A stretch of 15,356 nucleotides of DNA from Candidatus Rokuibacteriota bacterium (GTDB lineage: Bacteria > Methylomirabilota > Methylomirabilia > Rokubacteriales > CSP1-6). Under the pieces are notes generated by a model. That model worked only from the letters and a program-made list of their open reading frames with translations, had not been told where the DNA came from and made no database searches. The DNA is taken from positions 15,804-31,159 of the forward strand of contig QHRS01000043.1 of NCBI GenBank assembly GCA_003221435.1, written 5' to 3'. Positions 6,718-13,728 of this stretch are shown one piece after another (position 1 is the stretch's first letter; each line of letters opens with the position of its first letter). A program made the translations under genes and the position numbers.

Positions 6718-9690
6718 CTACAGGATCTTGAGCGACGCCATCCACTCGTGGCGACGCGGCAAGTGCTTCTCGAATGCCCACGCGTACCCGGCGGACAGCG
6801 TGAATGCGTTCTGGGTCAGGAGCTGCAGGCGCAGATCCGACTGCGCGCCGAGATCCGCCACGCGCGTGCGCGCGGAACCATCATCGAGATTCGTGACGAG
6901 CCCGGCGGCGAATGCCGAAACGCGCACCCAGCTCGCGTACAGGCCGGGTGTGCCGAGGCGTTCGAAACGGAGCGGGGGCAGATTCAGGTCGAGCAAGCTA
7001 CGCGCATAGTTCGTGCCGGAGACCTCGTCCAGCTCAAGGCCCGGGAAGCTGCTCGGGTTCCGGTATCGCTTGACCTCGCCGCGGTCCAGCCCGTTGTTGC
7101 CGAACCCGCCGAAGAAGAAGTTGGCGAACGGTTCGCTGGGGTCCCCGGGCGACCAGCCCCCCGCGGAACGCAGCCACAGCGAGGCATTCGGGAGCGGGAG
7201 CGGGGTGCCCAGGTCGAGCGCTCCGGAGAACGACGGAAACCCACGCCACACGGCCTGGCCCGCCCGCCGGAACCGCACTCCGTCGTTGGCGTAGGTGAGC
7301 CGCCACAGGTACCCCGTTTCAGCGTCCACCGAGCCGATCGACGATCGCGTGTTCCCCTCGGCGAGCGTGACCGAGTGGGAGAGGAGCTTGTCGAAGCCGC
7401 GCGACGTCGGCACGTTCTGCTGGTCCGGGAGGCGCTCGAGCCCCGACCAGCCGTCGACGTTCACGTCCAGCTCGAGCTTGCGCGGCAGTTCGCGGATCAG
7501 GGTCTTCGACCAGCCGAGGCTGGCATGGGTCCCCCTGCGACTCGACTTCGTGCGTCCCACCAGGTCGTAGAACGACGCGGGCTGGTACTGGAATCCCCCG
7601 CGGATGTTGCCGTGACGGTAGGCCAGCGAGGCGTGCCAGCGCTCGTCCGCGGCCAGCTCGCGGTCCGGTGTCAGTGTGAACGAGGCCGTCAGTTCGTGGT
7701 CGGACAGCGGATCCTGCAGCACGGCGTTGAGCCCCGCAGCCGTGTGCTGCTTGTAGGCTTCGACGATCGGATATGCCGAGACCAGCCGCACGTAGCGCAC
7801 GGGACGGTACGGGCCCTGGCGGGTGAGAAGGGAATCCAGGTTCACCGTGAGCGGCGAAGGCACGCGCCATGTCTGGAGCTCGGGATACTTCTCGACCAGC
7901 TCGTGTCCGAAGAATGTGATCGCGCTCACGTCGGCCAGCGGCTTCGCCTCGATGACGGCCGGCACGAAGCCACGACCCGAATAGCGGAACACGAGCAGGG
8001 AATCGCCGGACAGCGGGCGGGGGCGGAACAGGCCGGTCTCCGCATTGCTCACGACGTCCATCGAGTCCGTCGCCAGGTCGTAGCGAAAGATGTTCGATAC
8101 GCCCGTGTAGTAGGAGCTGCCGTACAGATAACGCGCGTCCGGCGAAAATACGAAGCTCGTCGGGATCGAGCTGCCGAACTCGAACAGTGTCCGCGCCGTG
8201 GAGTCACGCGCCAGCAGCGATTCCACCCTCCACAACCGCAGCGAGTGGTGCCCGCTGATCTCACCCATCGAGGCCGCCAGCCAGCGGCCGTTCGGGGAGA
8301 TGTCCAGGTCGTAGATCTCGCGACCGTAGGGGAAGGAGAACACCTGGGCATAATCCTGCCATGGATAGGGATAGCGTACGATCGTGGAGAAGCCGTTGAA
8401 GTGGCGCACGCCCCACAGCGACGAATCGGCGCCGTCGAACGCCAGATCGCCGACGCGGGCGTCACGCTGCAGTACGCGAGACGTCCCGCGGTCGGGGTTC
8501 AGCGCGCACAGCTCCCGCCATTCGTTGTTGTCGGCGGTATAGAACAGCGTGCGCGACGCGGGATCCCACGCGAGCGACGCCACGAAGTAGAGCGCCGGCC
8601 CGCGCACCTCGTGCAGCTTGCGCTGCGGACCTCCGTCCAGAGGAATCGCCGCGATGTGCGCGACCTCGCCGGGGTAGAACACGGCGGCGTAGATCCGGCG
8701 CCGCGCGGTATCCACCACCGCCTGCGACACCGAGCCGAGCGCCCTCCGTGACAGATCGCGGTAGGGCGTCGTCGGGAACCGATGGATGGCATCGAGATTT
8801 GCTCGCTGGAACCGGTGCTCCCAGCCCACCCAGTCGCGCCAGGCATCCGTGAGCGACCGGCCGTACACGTGACGGAACTGATTGGAGAAGTAGGCGCGGG
8901 AGCCGGGCCGGCGCGCGACCCAGTCGACGAACTTGCCCGGCCCGTACTGATACGCGAGCCAGGTCGAGAACCGGGTGCCGTAAAGGTAGGAGTTGACGCC
9001 CACCTGGAAATCGATCTTCGTGCCCTCGGACTCGAGCCCGAGCGGATCGTAGAAGTGGGCGTCGTCGCGCACCATCGAGCGGAACACCATCTCGTCGTAG
9101 GGCCCCTGCGCCCGCCCGAGCCCGCCGGACATCCAGGTCTCCATGAAGACCGCCGTGCCCTCGCGCTGCCAGCGTGGCGCCGCGCGGCGTGGCAGCGTGA
9201 GGAAGCCGTACAGGATGCTCTCGGGATGCTCCGCGTTTTCGCGTACCTTGCCGAACAGCGTCCGGCGGAGAATCGCGTCGCAGCCGGTCGCCTGGTCGAG
9301 CGTCACGACGTGCGCCAGCTCGTGGTTCATCAGGAAGTTCACGCGCTCGTTCGAGGGACCGGTCTCGTAGACGAAGCTGGGGGGCGCGAGGTGCAGCATC
9401 AGGGTGCTGCGCGGCGCGCCCCACACCGCGGCGTTGCTGTAATCCGCGAAGTCGTTGAGAAACACCGTCACCTTTTCGGACGGCGTGTAGCCGAACACGC
9501 GCCGGTAGAAGCGCATCGAGTTCTCGAAACAGCGCGCCGTGTGCGGTGCGATGTAGTTCGCCGCGGGGAAAGGATAGACGAGGCGCAAGTCGTGGGTCTC
9601 GAGGACGTACTGCTCGGCGCCGGCGCAGCCGGGAACGAGCGCCACGCACGCCGCGCATTGCAACGCCTGCAGGAGCACCCTGACGCGCAT
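6718..9690 (-). CDS. Exported HEXXH peptidase, beta-propeller and C-terminal beta-barrel fusion
   Basis: A protein of 990 residues from ATG 9690, with AGGAG 10 nt upstream (an in-frame TTG at 9723 would add 11 residues). A hydrophobic export signal (about 3-24) ends in PGCAGA, read either as signal peptidase cleavage after AGA or as a weak lipobox. The gluzincin peptidase domain (~30-310) has HELAH at 123-127 and WQREGTA with Glu177 as likely third zinc ligand. Residues ~315-620 resemble TolB/WD40 propeller blades (ISPNGRWLAASM, FSPDARYLYGSSYY). Residues ~650-990 show alternating amphipathic strands and FFFGGFGNNGLDRG, as in D15/BamA-like surface-antigen barrels, ending in a strand (MASLKIL). 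It is probably anchored in the outer membrane with the other domains in the periplasm. Substrate unknown. The propeller may gate or recruit substrate. Confidence 0.83.
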   Translation of the reverse strand: MRVRVLLQALQCAACVALVPGCAGAEQYVLETHDLRLVYPFPAANYIAPHTARCFENSMRFYRRVFGYTPSEKVTVFLNDFADYSNAAVWGAPRSTLMLHLAPPSFVYETGPSNERVNFLMNHELAHVVTLDQATGCDAILRRTLFGKVRENAEHPESILYGFLTLPRRAAPRWQREGTAVFMETWMSGGLGRAQGPYDEMVFRSMVRDDAHFYDPLGLESEGTKIDFQVGVNSYLYGTRFSTWLAYQYGPGKFVDWVARRPGSRAYFSNQFRHVYGRSLTDAWRDWVGWEHRFQRANLDAIHRFPTTPYRDLSRRALGSVSQAVVDTARRRIYAAVFYPGEVAHIAAIPLDGGPQRKLHEVRGPALYFVASLAWDPASRTLFYTADNNEWRELCALNPDRGTSRVLQRDARVGDLAFDGADSSLWGVRHFNGFSTIVRYPYPWQDYAQVFSFPYGREIYDLDISPNGRWLAASMGEISGHHSLRLWRVESLLARDSTARTLFEFGSSIPTSFVFSPDARYLYGSSYYTGVSNIFRYDLATDSMDVVSNAETGLFRPRPLSGDSLLVFRYSGRGFVPAVIEAKPLADVSAITFFGHELVEKYPELQTWRVPSPLTVNLDSLLTRQGPYRPVRYVRLVSAYPIVEAYKQHTAAGLNAVLQDPLSDHELTASFTLTPDRELAADERWHASLAYRHGNIRGGFQYQPASFYDLVGRTKSSRRGTHASLGWSKTLIRELPRKLELDVNVDGWSGLERLPDQQNVPTSRGFDKLLSHSVTLAEGNTRSSIGSVDAETGYLWRLTYANDGVRFRRAGQAVWRGFPSFSGALDLGTPLPLPNASLWLRSAGGWSPGDPSEPFANFFFGGFGNNGLDRGEVKRYRNPSSFPGLELDEVSGTNYARSLLDLNLPPLRFERLGTPGLYASWVRVSAFAAGLVTNLDDGSARTRVADLGAQSDLRLQLLTQNAFTLSAGYAWAFEKHLPRRHEWMASLKIL

Positions 9691-9731
9691 GAACGGCCGG
9701 CTCCTAGCCTTGCCTTGTTTCAAACGGCGAG

Positions 9732-9757
9732 GATCCTCCGGGGCCTCGCGGAGGATC
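9732..9757. other. 9-bp hairpin in the leader of the peptidase/barrel gene
   Basis: GATCCTCCG at 9732-9740 pairs exactly with CGGAGGATC at 9749-9757 across 8 nt. It lies 42-67 nt before ATG 9690 and just downstream of the next hairpin. The minus strand carries GGAGG within a stem. It may be part of a double terminator or a leader structure. Confidence 0.45.
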
Positions 9758-9767
9758 GCCCGCCAGC

Positions 9768-9802
9768 AGCCAGCGCCGCGACCGCGGGTTGCGGCGCTGG
9801 CT
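9768..9802 (-). terminator. 12-bp perfect hairpin after the repeat-protein gene
   Basis: AGCCAGCGCCGC at 9768-9779 pairs exactly with GCGGCGCTGGCT at 9791-9802 across an 11-nt loop. It begins 8 nt past the stop of the repeat protein. There is no T-tract, so it may terminate, attenuate or stabilise rather than fully stop transcription into the peptidase gene. Confidence 0.55.
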
Positions 9803-9810
9803 ACATGGCC

Positions 9811-10977
9811 TCACTCCGGAAGCAGCACTTTCGCGGCGTCGGCGCTGGAGGTGACGATGCGAGCAAAGCTGGCATCCTGCAGCACCTTCATACCGTCGGC
9901 GCTCTGCATCACCGCGATCAGACTGCCGTCGGTGATGACGCGCCCCAGGTCCGGCACTTGTGAGATCGCGCCGCGGAACGCGTCGGATCCGAGGTACCGC
10001 ATGGCATCGGGGTTGGAAGCGGCCAGCTTGGCCAAATCGCCCTGCGCGACGAACTTCCCATTGTCGGCGTTCGAGAAGTAACGAGCGAAATCGCCCGACA
10101 GAATCACGGCCCGCGCATTCGCGTTCGCCATCAGATGCGCCCATTCGGCTGTCTTGGCGATGGCCTGCCCGTCCGTGGACTGAGCCAGGGCCTTGGACAG
10201 CTCCGCCGCCTGCCGGGCGGCGTCCGCCCCACTCAGCCTTGCGCCCTCTGGGCTGGTGGCCCTGGCGGCCTCCAGCGTGCCTTTCGCGCCCTCGGCACTG
10301 GTGGCCTTGGCGGCTTCCATGGTGCTCTTTGAAGCTTCGGCGCCGGTTGCCCTGGCCGCCTCCATGCTGCCCTTCGCGGCCTCCGCGCGGGTCGCCCTGG
10401 CAGCCTCGGCCGCGGTCTTGGCTTGATCCGCTGTCATCTGCGACCGCGACGCATCGCTGGCGACTCCTGCGGCCGTCGCCGCCTCCGCCATGGCGCGCGA
10501 GAAGTTCGCGTTCGTCACAAGGCGGGCGAAGTCACTGGACCGGAGCAGATCGGCAAAGCTCTCTTTCGCGGCGAGCTTGCCCCACTCGGCCCCGGACAGA
10601 GCGGCCTTGGCGCCGTCCTGCGACACCACTCGGGAGAAATCGGTCGAGCTCGCGACCTTCGCGGTCGCCTGATCCGCCAGTAGGGTGCGGAATGCCTCCG
10701 ACTGCATTGCGCTCCGGAACCCGTCGCTCCTTACCACCTTCGCGAACTCGGGATTGGTCTGGATGCGGTGGAACATGTCGCTCTGGAGGAAAGTCTGGAT
10801 TGCCGGATCCTTGAGCTGCACGTCCTTGTCGCTGATCTGGTTCGCCTGATAGCGGTTCGCGGCGCCGATCGTTCCCTCGGCGCCTTTGGGCGCGACCTTG
10901 CCCTTCCACGCGTAGTACCCGACTCCGGCCGCCACCACCAGCGCGACCACAATGAAGATGCCTCTGCTTTTCGCCAT
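9811..10977 (-). CDS. Membrane-anchored Ala-rich protein of 9-residue and 15-residue tandem repeats
   Basis: A protein of 388 residues. The ATG at 10977 has GAGGAG 7 nt upstream. MAKSRG is followed by one membrane helix (7-23, FIVVALVVAAGVGYYAW), which should leave the rest in the periplasm. Residues 59-166 are twelve consecutive 9-residue units of the pattern x-F-x-x-L/V-hydrophobic-x-S/N-x (for example EFAKVVRSD, SFADLLRSS, DFARLVTNA). Residues 191-250 are four 15-residue units (EAARATGAEASKSTM and similar), highly Ala/Glu/Lys-rich and LEA-like or coiled-coil-like. Residues 278-388 are twelve further 9-residue units, two or three of them stretched to ten. The 9-mers recall STI1-type helical repeats. 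No catalytic motif is seen. It follows the anti-sigma gene by 123 nt, so a regulon product or stress sensor is plausible. Confidence 0.82.
   Translation of the reverse strand: MAKSRGIFIVVALVVAAGVGYYAWKGKVAPKGAEGTIGAANRYQANQISDKDVQLKDPAIQTFLQSDMFHRIQTNPEFAKVVRSDGFRSAMQSEAFRTLLADQATAKVASSTDFSRVVSQDGAKAALSGAEWGKLAAKESFADLLRSSDFARLVTNANFSRAMAEAATAAGVASDASRSQMTADQAKTAAEAARATRAEAAKGSMEAARATGAEASKSTMEAAKATSAEGAKGTLEAARATSPEGARLSGADAARQAAELSKALAQSTDGQAIAKTAEWAHLMANANARAVILSGDFARYFSNADNGKFVAQGDLAKLAASNPDAMRYLGSDAFRGAISQVPDLGRVITDGSLIAVMQSADGMKVLQDASFARIVTSSADAAKVLLPE
10228..10407 (-). repeat. Four 45-nt tandem repeats inside the repeat-protein gene
   Basis: Four consecutive 45-nt units encode the 15-residue segments beginning EAARAT or EAAKAT. 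They are partly diverged at the DNA level (GCCCTGGCGGCCTCC, GCCTTGGCGGCTTCC, GCCCTGGCCGCCTCC on the plus strand), which points to older duplication kept in frame. Confidence 0.8.
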
Positions 10978-11100
10978 CGGAATACTCCTCGGTTCGTGTC
11001 GCCCGCCGCGCCGGCGATTTTGCCGGTGCCGCTTCCAAGTAGCGTCGATCCCGGATCGCTGGGCTCGAAACACGCGGGCCACCGGGTCACCCGCTGTGTC

Positions 11101-11847
11101 CTACGGTTTGGGCACCCCCTTGGCGGTTCCGTTTCCGGACCGCATCACGACGTGGACGGACCGCTCGTCCGCATGCGTACCGTGAAGCCGAATCGCGCAC
11201 CGGAGATCACCCGAGAACTCGAGCGTCACGCGGCCCGGTGCGAACGACACGTGCAGCAGTCCAACCTGGATCGGATCGAGCGCCTGGACTTCCAGCGCGG
11301 GATCGAATTCGACGATCATCTCGCCCGCGCCGGCGGCGTGCGCCTCGATGTGTGCCTCGATGGCGGACGCGCCGCCGCGGGTCTCGACGATCGCTCGCGC
11401 GGTGCCGGAATCGAGCGTCACATGACCGAGCGGCCGGAGGGACTGGCCGGGGGGCAGCATGGTGCCCCCCGCCGGCAGATGCTCGATCGTCGCCCCCCGA
11501 TTCCCCGTTGCCAGCGTCCATACCAGGATCCCCGCAGCGCACCCGGCGGCGAATGCCGAAGCCAGCCGCAGCGCGAGCCCGCGGCGCATACCGGCCAGGG
11601 GTGGGGGAGCCATGCTACGAACCGCGCGGTCCTCGTGGATTGCGCGCATCACGGCGGCCTTGAGCTCCGGCGGCGGAGCCACCGGGCGTGTGCGCGCCAG
11701 CGCCTCGAATGCGATCTCGAGCGCGGTCCAGGCCGCTCGCGACCGGGCGTCGGTCTCGAGCCTCGCCGCGAGCGCCCGGCGCTGATCCGGCGTCGCCGTG
11801 CCGTCCAGCGCCGCGTTCGCGAGCTCCTCGAACGATTCGCGCATCAT
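11101..11847 (-). CDS. Single-pass membrane anti-sigma factor-like protein
   Basis: A protein of 248 residues. Its ATG overlaps the ECF sigma stop (ATGA), the usual sign of a coupled sigma/anti-sigma pair. The N-terminal ~80 residues are helical and soluble, with the pattern LANAALDGTATPDQRRALAA seen in cytoplasmic anti-sigma domains. A membrane helix lies at about 91-113. Residues 114-248 would be periplasmic and beta-rich (IVEFDPALEVQALD, VTLEFSGDLRCAIRL). The zinc-binding HxxxCxxC of ZAS-type anti-sigmas is absent; the only cysteines are Cys103 in the membrane helix and Cys217. It should hold the sigma factor at the membrane until cleaved or displaced. The assignment rests on architecture and gene order more than on motif identity. 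Confidence 0.78.
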   Translation of the reverse strand: MMRESFEELANAALDGTATPDQRRALAARLETDARSRAAWTALEIAFEALARTRPVAPPPELKAAVMRAIHEDRAVRSMAPPPLAGMRRGLALRLASAFAAGCAAGILVWTLATGNRGATIEHLPAGGTMLPPGQSLRPLGHVTLDSGTARAIVETRGGASAIEAHIEAHAAGAGEMIVEFDPALEVQALDPIQVGLLHVSFAPGRVTLEFSGDLRCAIRLHGTHADERSVHVVMRSGNGTAKGVPKP

Positions 11848-12392
11848 GATGGTCCCACGCCCCGGAGCCGCAGCACCTCGCCGAGGCGCCGCCGCGCGGT
11901 AAACAGCCGCGACCTCACGGTCTTTTCCGGCACCGCGAGAACCTCGCCGATTTCCTGATACGAGAGGTTGTGGAAGTGCCGCAGCACGATCACCAGGCGA
12001 TATTCGATGGACAGCTCCATCAACGCTCCCTGGATGTGCTCACCCAGCTCGCTGCGATTCGCCTGGTCTTCGGGCAGGGGGTCCGTGGCGACGATCCGCT
12101 CGTCCAGCTCCGCATGGCGGCGGCGGCGCTGCACGAAGTTCAGCGATTCATTGAGCGTGATGCGATAAATCCAGCTATAGAACCGGTGCCTGGGATCATA
12201 GCTGGCCAAGTTGCGCCACGCTTTCATGAACGCCGTCTGCGTAAGGTCGCGCGCGTCTTCCGAACTGCCGGTCATTCGCAGCGCCAGGTTGTAGAGCACG
12301 CCCTGATACTCGTCGACGAGCGACTCGAAAGCCTGCCCGTCGCCGTTCTGGGCGCAGCGGATCAGCGCGAGCTCGGGGTCCTCGGACATCAT
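11844..12392 (-). CDS. ECF (sigma-70 family) RNA polymerase sigma factor, RpoE-like
   Basis: A protein of 182 residues with the two-domain ECF layout. Region 2 is at about 22-90 (VDEYQGVLYNLALRMTGS, DLTQTAFMKAWRN, FYSWIYRITLNESLNF), and contacts core polymerase and the -10 element. Region 4 is at about 122-175 (LSIEYRLVIVLRHFHNLSYQ, EIGEVLAVPEKTVRSRLFTA), a helix-turn-helix for the -35 element. There is no region 3 and no long C-terminal extension. Two ATGs stand in a row (12392 and 12389), either of which may start the protein. It is 42 nt after the STAS gene and overlaps the anti-sigma gene by 4 nt, so it is translated as part of one signalling operon. Specific ECF subgroup not determined. 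Confidence 0.95.
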   Translation of the reverse strand: MMSEDPELALIRCAQNGDGQAFESLVDEYQGVLYNLALRMTGSSEDARDLTQTAFMKAWRNLASYDPRHRFYSWIYRITLNESLNFVQRRRRHAELDERIVATDPLPEDQANRSELGEHIQGALMELSIEYRLVIVLRHFHNLSYQEIGEVLAVPEKTVRSRLFTARRRLGEVLRLRGVGPS

Positions 12393-12434
12393 TACACCGA
12401 TCCCCGCCGGAGGTTGGCGCCGCGGGCGCCGCGC

Positions 12435-12719
12435 TCACTCGATGTCGAGCAGCCGATCGAGGCCGGCATAAGTGAACACGTTGCGAATCCGCGGCTTGAG
12501 CCGGACGAGCCTGAACGCATGGCCGGCCTGGTGCAGGCGCTTGTACGTCTCGATCAGTGCCGATAGGCCGGCGCTCGAGATGTAATCCAGATCGGAAAAG
12601 TCCACGGTCGTCGGGCGATCCAGCGTGCCCAGCACGCGCCGGGCCCTGTCGGCCTCGGCGGCGTCCAGCCGGCCGGACAGCTTCACGACTCCGTCGTCCG
12701 TCAGAAGGATGTCGAACAT
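12435..12719 (-). CDS. STAS-domain anti-sigma factor antagonist (SpoIIAA/RsbV-like)
   Basis: A protein of 94 residues made of a single STAS domain. The phosphorylation loop reads DFSDLDYISSAGLSALI, with Ser48/Ser49 in the conserved SSxGL position where SpoIIAA and RsbV are phosphorylated by their partner kinase. The N-terminal strands (FDILLTDDGVVKLSGRLD) and C-terminal GLDRLLDIE also fit the family. When unphosphorylated, such proteins bind the kinase/anti-sigma ATPase. Its start overlaps the stop of the ATPase gene by one base (TGATG), so the partners are translationally coupled and probably made in matched amounts. Confidence 0.93.
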   Translation of the reverse strand: MFDILLTDDGVVKLSGRLDAAEADRARRVLGTLDRPTTVDFSDLDYISSAGLSALIETYKRLHQAGHAFRLVRLKPRIRNVFTYAGLDRLLDIE

Positions 12720-13126
12720 CAGGCTTTGAGCCTCTTGATCACGGTGATGGTGCTGGTTCGGTTCGCGTACTCGTAGCGCAGCTCGTCCGTGATCTGCTTG
12801 ACCAGATGGATGCCGAGTCCCCCGGGGCGGCGCTCGCTCGGCGGCGCGTCGAACGAGGGCGGCTCTGCCTGGGTGACATCGAACGGGTCGGCGTCGAAAT
12901 CCTGGATCACGAGCACGAGCCGATCCGGCTCGGCGTCGAGCGCCATGCGGATGTCGCGCTGCTCGCCACGGCCATACTTGACGAGATTCGTGAACAGCTC
13001 CTCGGCGGCGAGCCCGACATCGTATTTCAGCTCGGGATCGAGCCCGCGGGCGTCGACGAAATCACCGATGAACGCGAAGATGGCATCGAGCGAACCGACG
13101 GCCCTGGGGAAGCGGCGCTCCACCAT
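12719..13126 (-). CDS. RsbW/SpoIIAB-like serine kinase / anti-sigma ATPase (HATPase_c_2)
   Basis: A protein of 135 residues from ATG 13126, the normal length for the family. The N-box is GLAAEELFTNLVKYG (38-52, Glu and Asn47 for Mg-ATP), the G1 region is IQDFDADPFD (74-83) and the G2 loop is GGLGIHLVK (102-110). The G1 box is degenerate: the usual Gly of DxG is not present, a variation seen elsewhere in this subfamily. It should phosphorylate the STAS protein encoded immediately downstream and bind a sigma factor or other partner. The frame is open to 13279, but those extra residues are Pro/Arg-rich translated intergenic DNA. ATG 13126 has no Shine-Dalgarno site and lies 7 nt after a -10-like hexamer, suggesting a leaderless mRNA. 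Confidence 0.9.
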   Translation of the reverse strand: MVERRFPRAVGSLDAIFAFIGDFVDARGLDPELKYDVGLAAEELFTNLVKYGRGEQRDIRMALDAEPDRLVLVIQDFDADPFDVTQAEPPSFDAPPSERRPGGLGIHLVKQITDELRYEYANRTSTITVIKRLKA

Positions 13127-13133
13127 TTGTGGG

Positions 13134-13162
13134 AAGGTAGGCCGTGAGCGCCGTGGATTCAA
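13134..13162 (-). promoter_or_regulatory. Candidate promoter of the ATPase-STAS-sigma operon (leaderless)
   Basis: On the minus strand TTGAAT (13157-13162) and TACCTT (13134-13139) are separated by 17 nt. Only 7 nt lie between the second hexamer and ATG 13126, so transcription would begin at or next to the start codon. The -10 match is partial (T, A and the final T). Confidence 0.45.
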
Positions 13163-13583
13163 CGCGGGCTCGCCGCCCGACGCCGCGGCCCCCCGATCGG
13201 GAGACCGGAGGGCCGCGCGAGCCCAACCTCGGACGGGGCCAGCGTCGCGGAGCGAGCTTGGACAACTCTTGCTTCCCACCCCGAGCCGGCTACGGCGTCC
13301 GGGGCGTGCGCCAGATGCTGCCCTTCACAGCGGTCCGACACCCGCACCCGGCCGCCCTGCCAATCGGGGTGGACGCGCGGAAGCCTCGCCCCCCGGGCTT
13401 GAGCAGGACTTGAGTGCGCGCCGCCGGCGCCGAAACCGGGTCTGTAATCGATATGAAAGCAATGGGTTATGGCTGTAAGCCGGGCCGATCGAGTTTCTGT
13501 TGCGCGGAACACCGGATGGGTTGTCGGGCCCGTGGGCTCGCGCGCGCCCGGCCTCCGTCTCGAGAGCACGGAGAACGAACACT

Positions 13584-13609
13584 CGCGACAGCGAGTCGCG
13601 GGATTTTTT
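13584..13609 (+). terminator. Hairpin with six-T tract, no annotated gene upstream
   Basis: CGCGAC at 13584-13589 pairs with GTCGCG at 13595-13600 across AGCGA, followed by GGGA-like spacer and TTTTTT at 13604-13609. It is the only hairpin I found in the window with a T-tract. It faces the plus strand, where no protein gene precedes it; a small RNA or a block to read-through is implied. Confidence 0.55.
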
Positions 13610-13636
13610 GCCCGAGCGACACGCGGCCGCTAGTGT
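13608..13636 (+). promoter_or_regulatory. Candidate promoter for the GT-C-like membrane protein
   Basis: TTGCCC (13608-13613) and TAGTGT (13631-13636) are spaced by exactly 17 nt. The predicted transcript would carry a leader of about 85 nt before the GTG at 13729. The -35 hexamer overlaps the end of the preceding T-tract. Confidence 0.4.
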
Positions 13637-13728
13637 CGGCACACGAGCATGAGTGCGAATTCTGCCGCCCGCCTTGAACGTCTCCCACGCGCCCCGAGGT
13701 CGATCTGACCGGAGAGCCCGCTCGTCCC

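Larger units (their letters stand above)
13127..13728. other. 602-nt region without a convincing gene
   Basis: This gap separates the divergent ATPase and membrane-protein genes. Short open frames exist (for example 13144-13413 plus), but they are Arg/Pro-rich, lack Shine-Dalgarno sites and resemble no family. The region holds the promoter pair for the ATPase operon, a less GC-rich patch around 13440-13520, a T-tract terminator at 13584-13609 and a promoter-like pair at 13608-13636. Confidence 0.6.

Noticed and set aside
5413..8751. 1112-codon plus-strand open frame
   Set aside because: It lies opposite the PrsW and peptidase/barrel genes, which have clear motifs. The frame is rich in Arg, Gln, Glu and His, as expected from GC-biased antisense DNA.
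8782..9963. 393-codon plus-strand open frame
   Set aside because: Shadow of the peptidase domain on the minus strand; no family features.
10228..10407. CRISPR-like regular repeats
   Set aside because: The 45-nt period has no spacers and is in frame with a 15-residue protein repeat.
13127..13279. N-terminal extension of the RsbW-like ATPase
   Set aside because: The 51 extra residues are Pro/Arg/Gly-rich, unlike the family, whose members start close to MVERRFPRAV.
13144..13413. 89-codon plus-strand open frame in the long gap
   Set aside because: GTG start with no ribosome site, Pro/Arg-rich composition and no recognisable domain.
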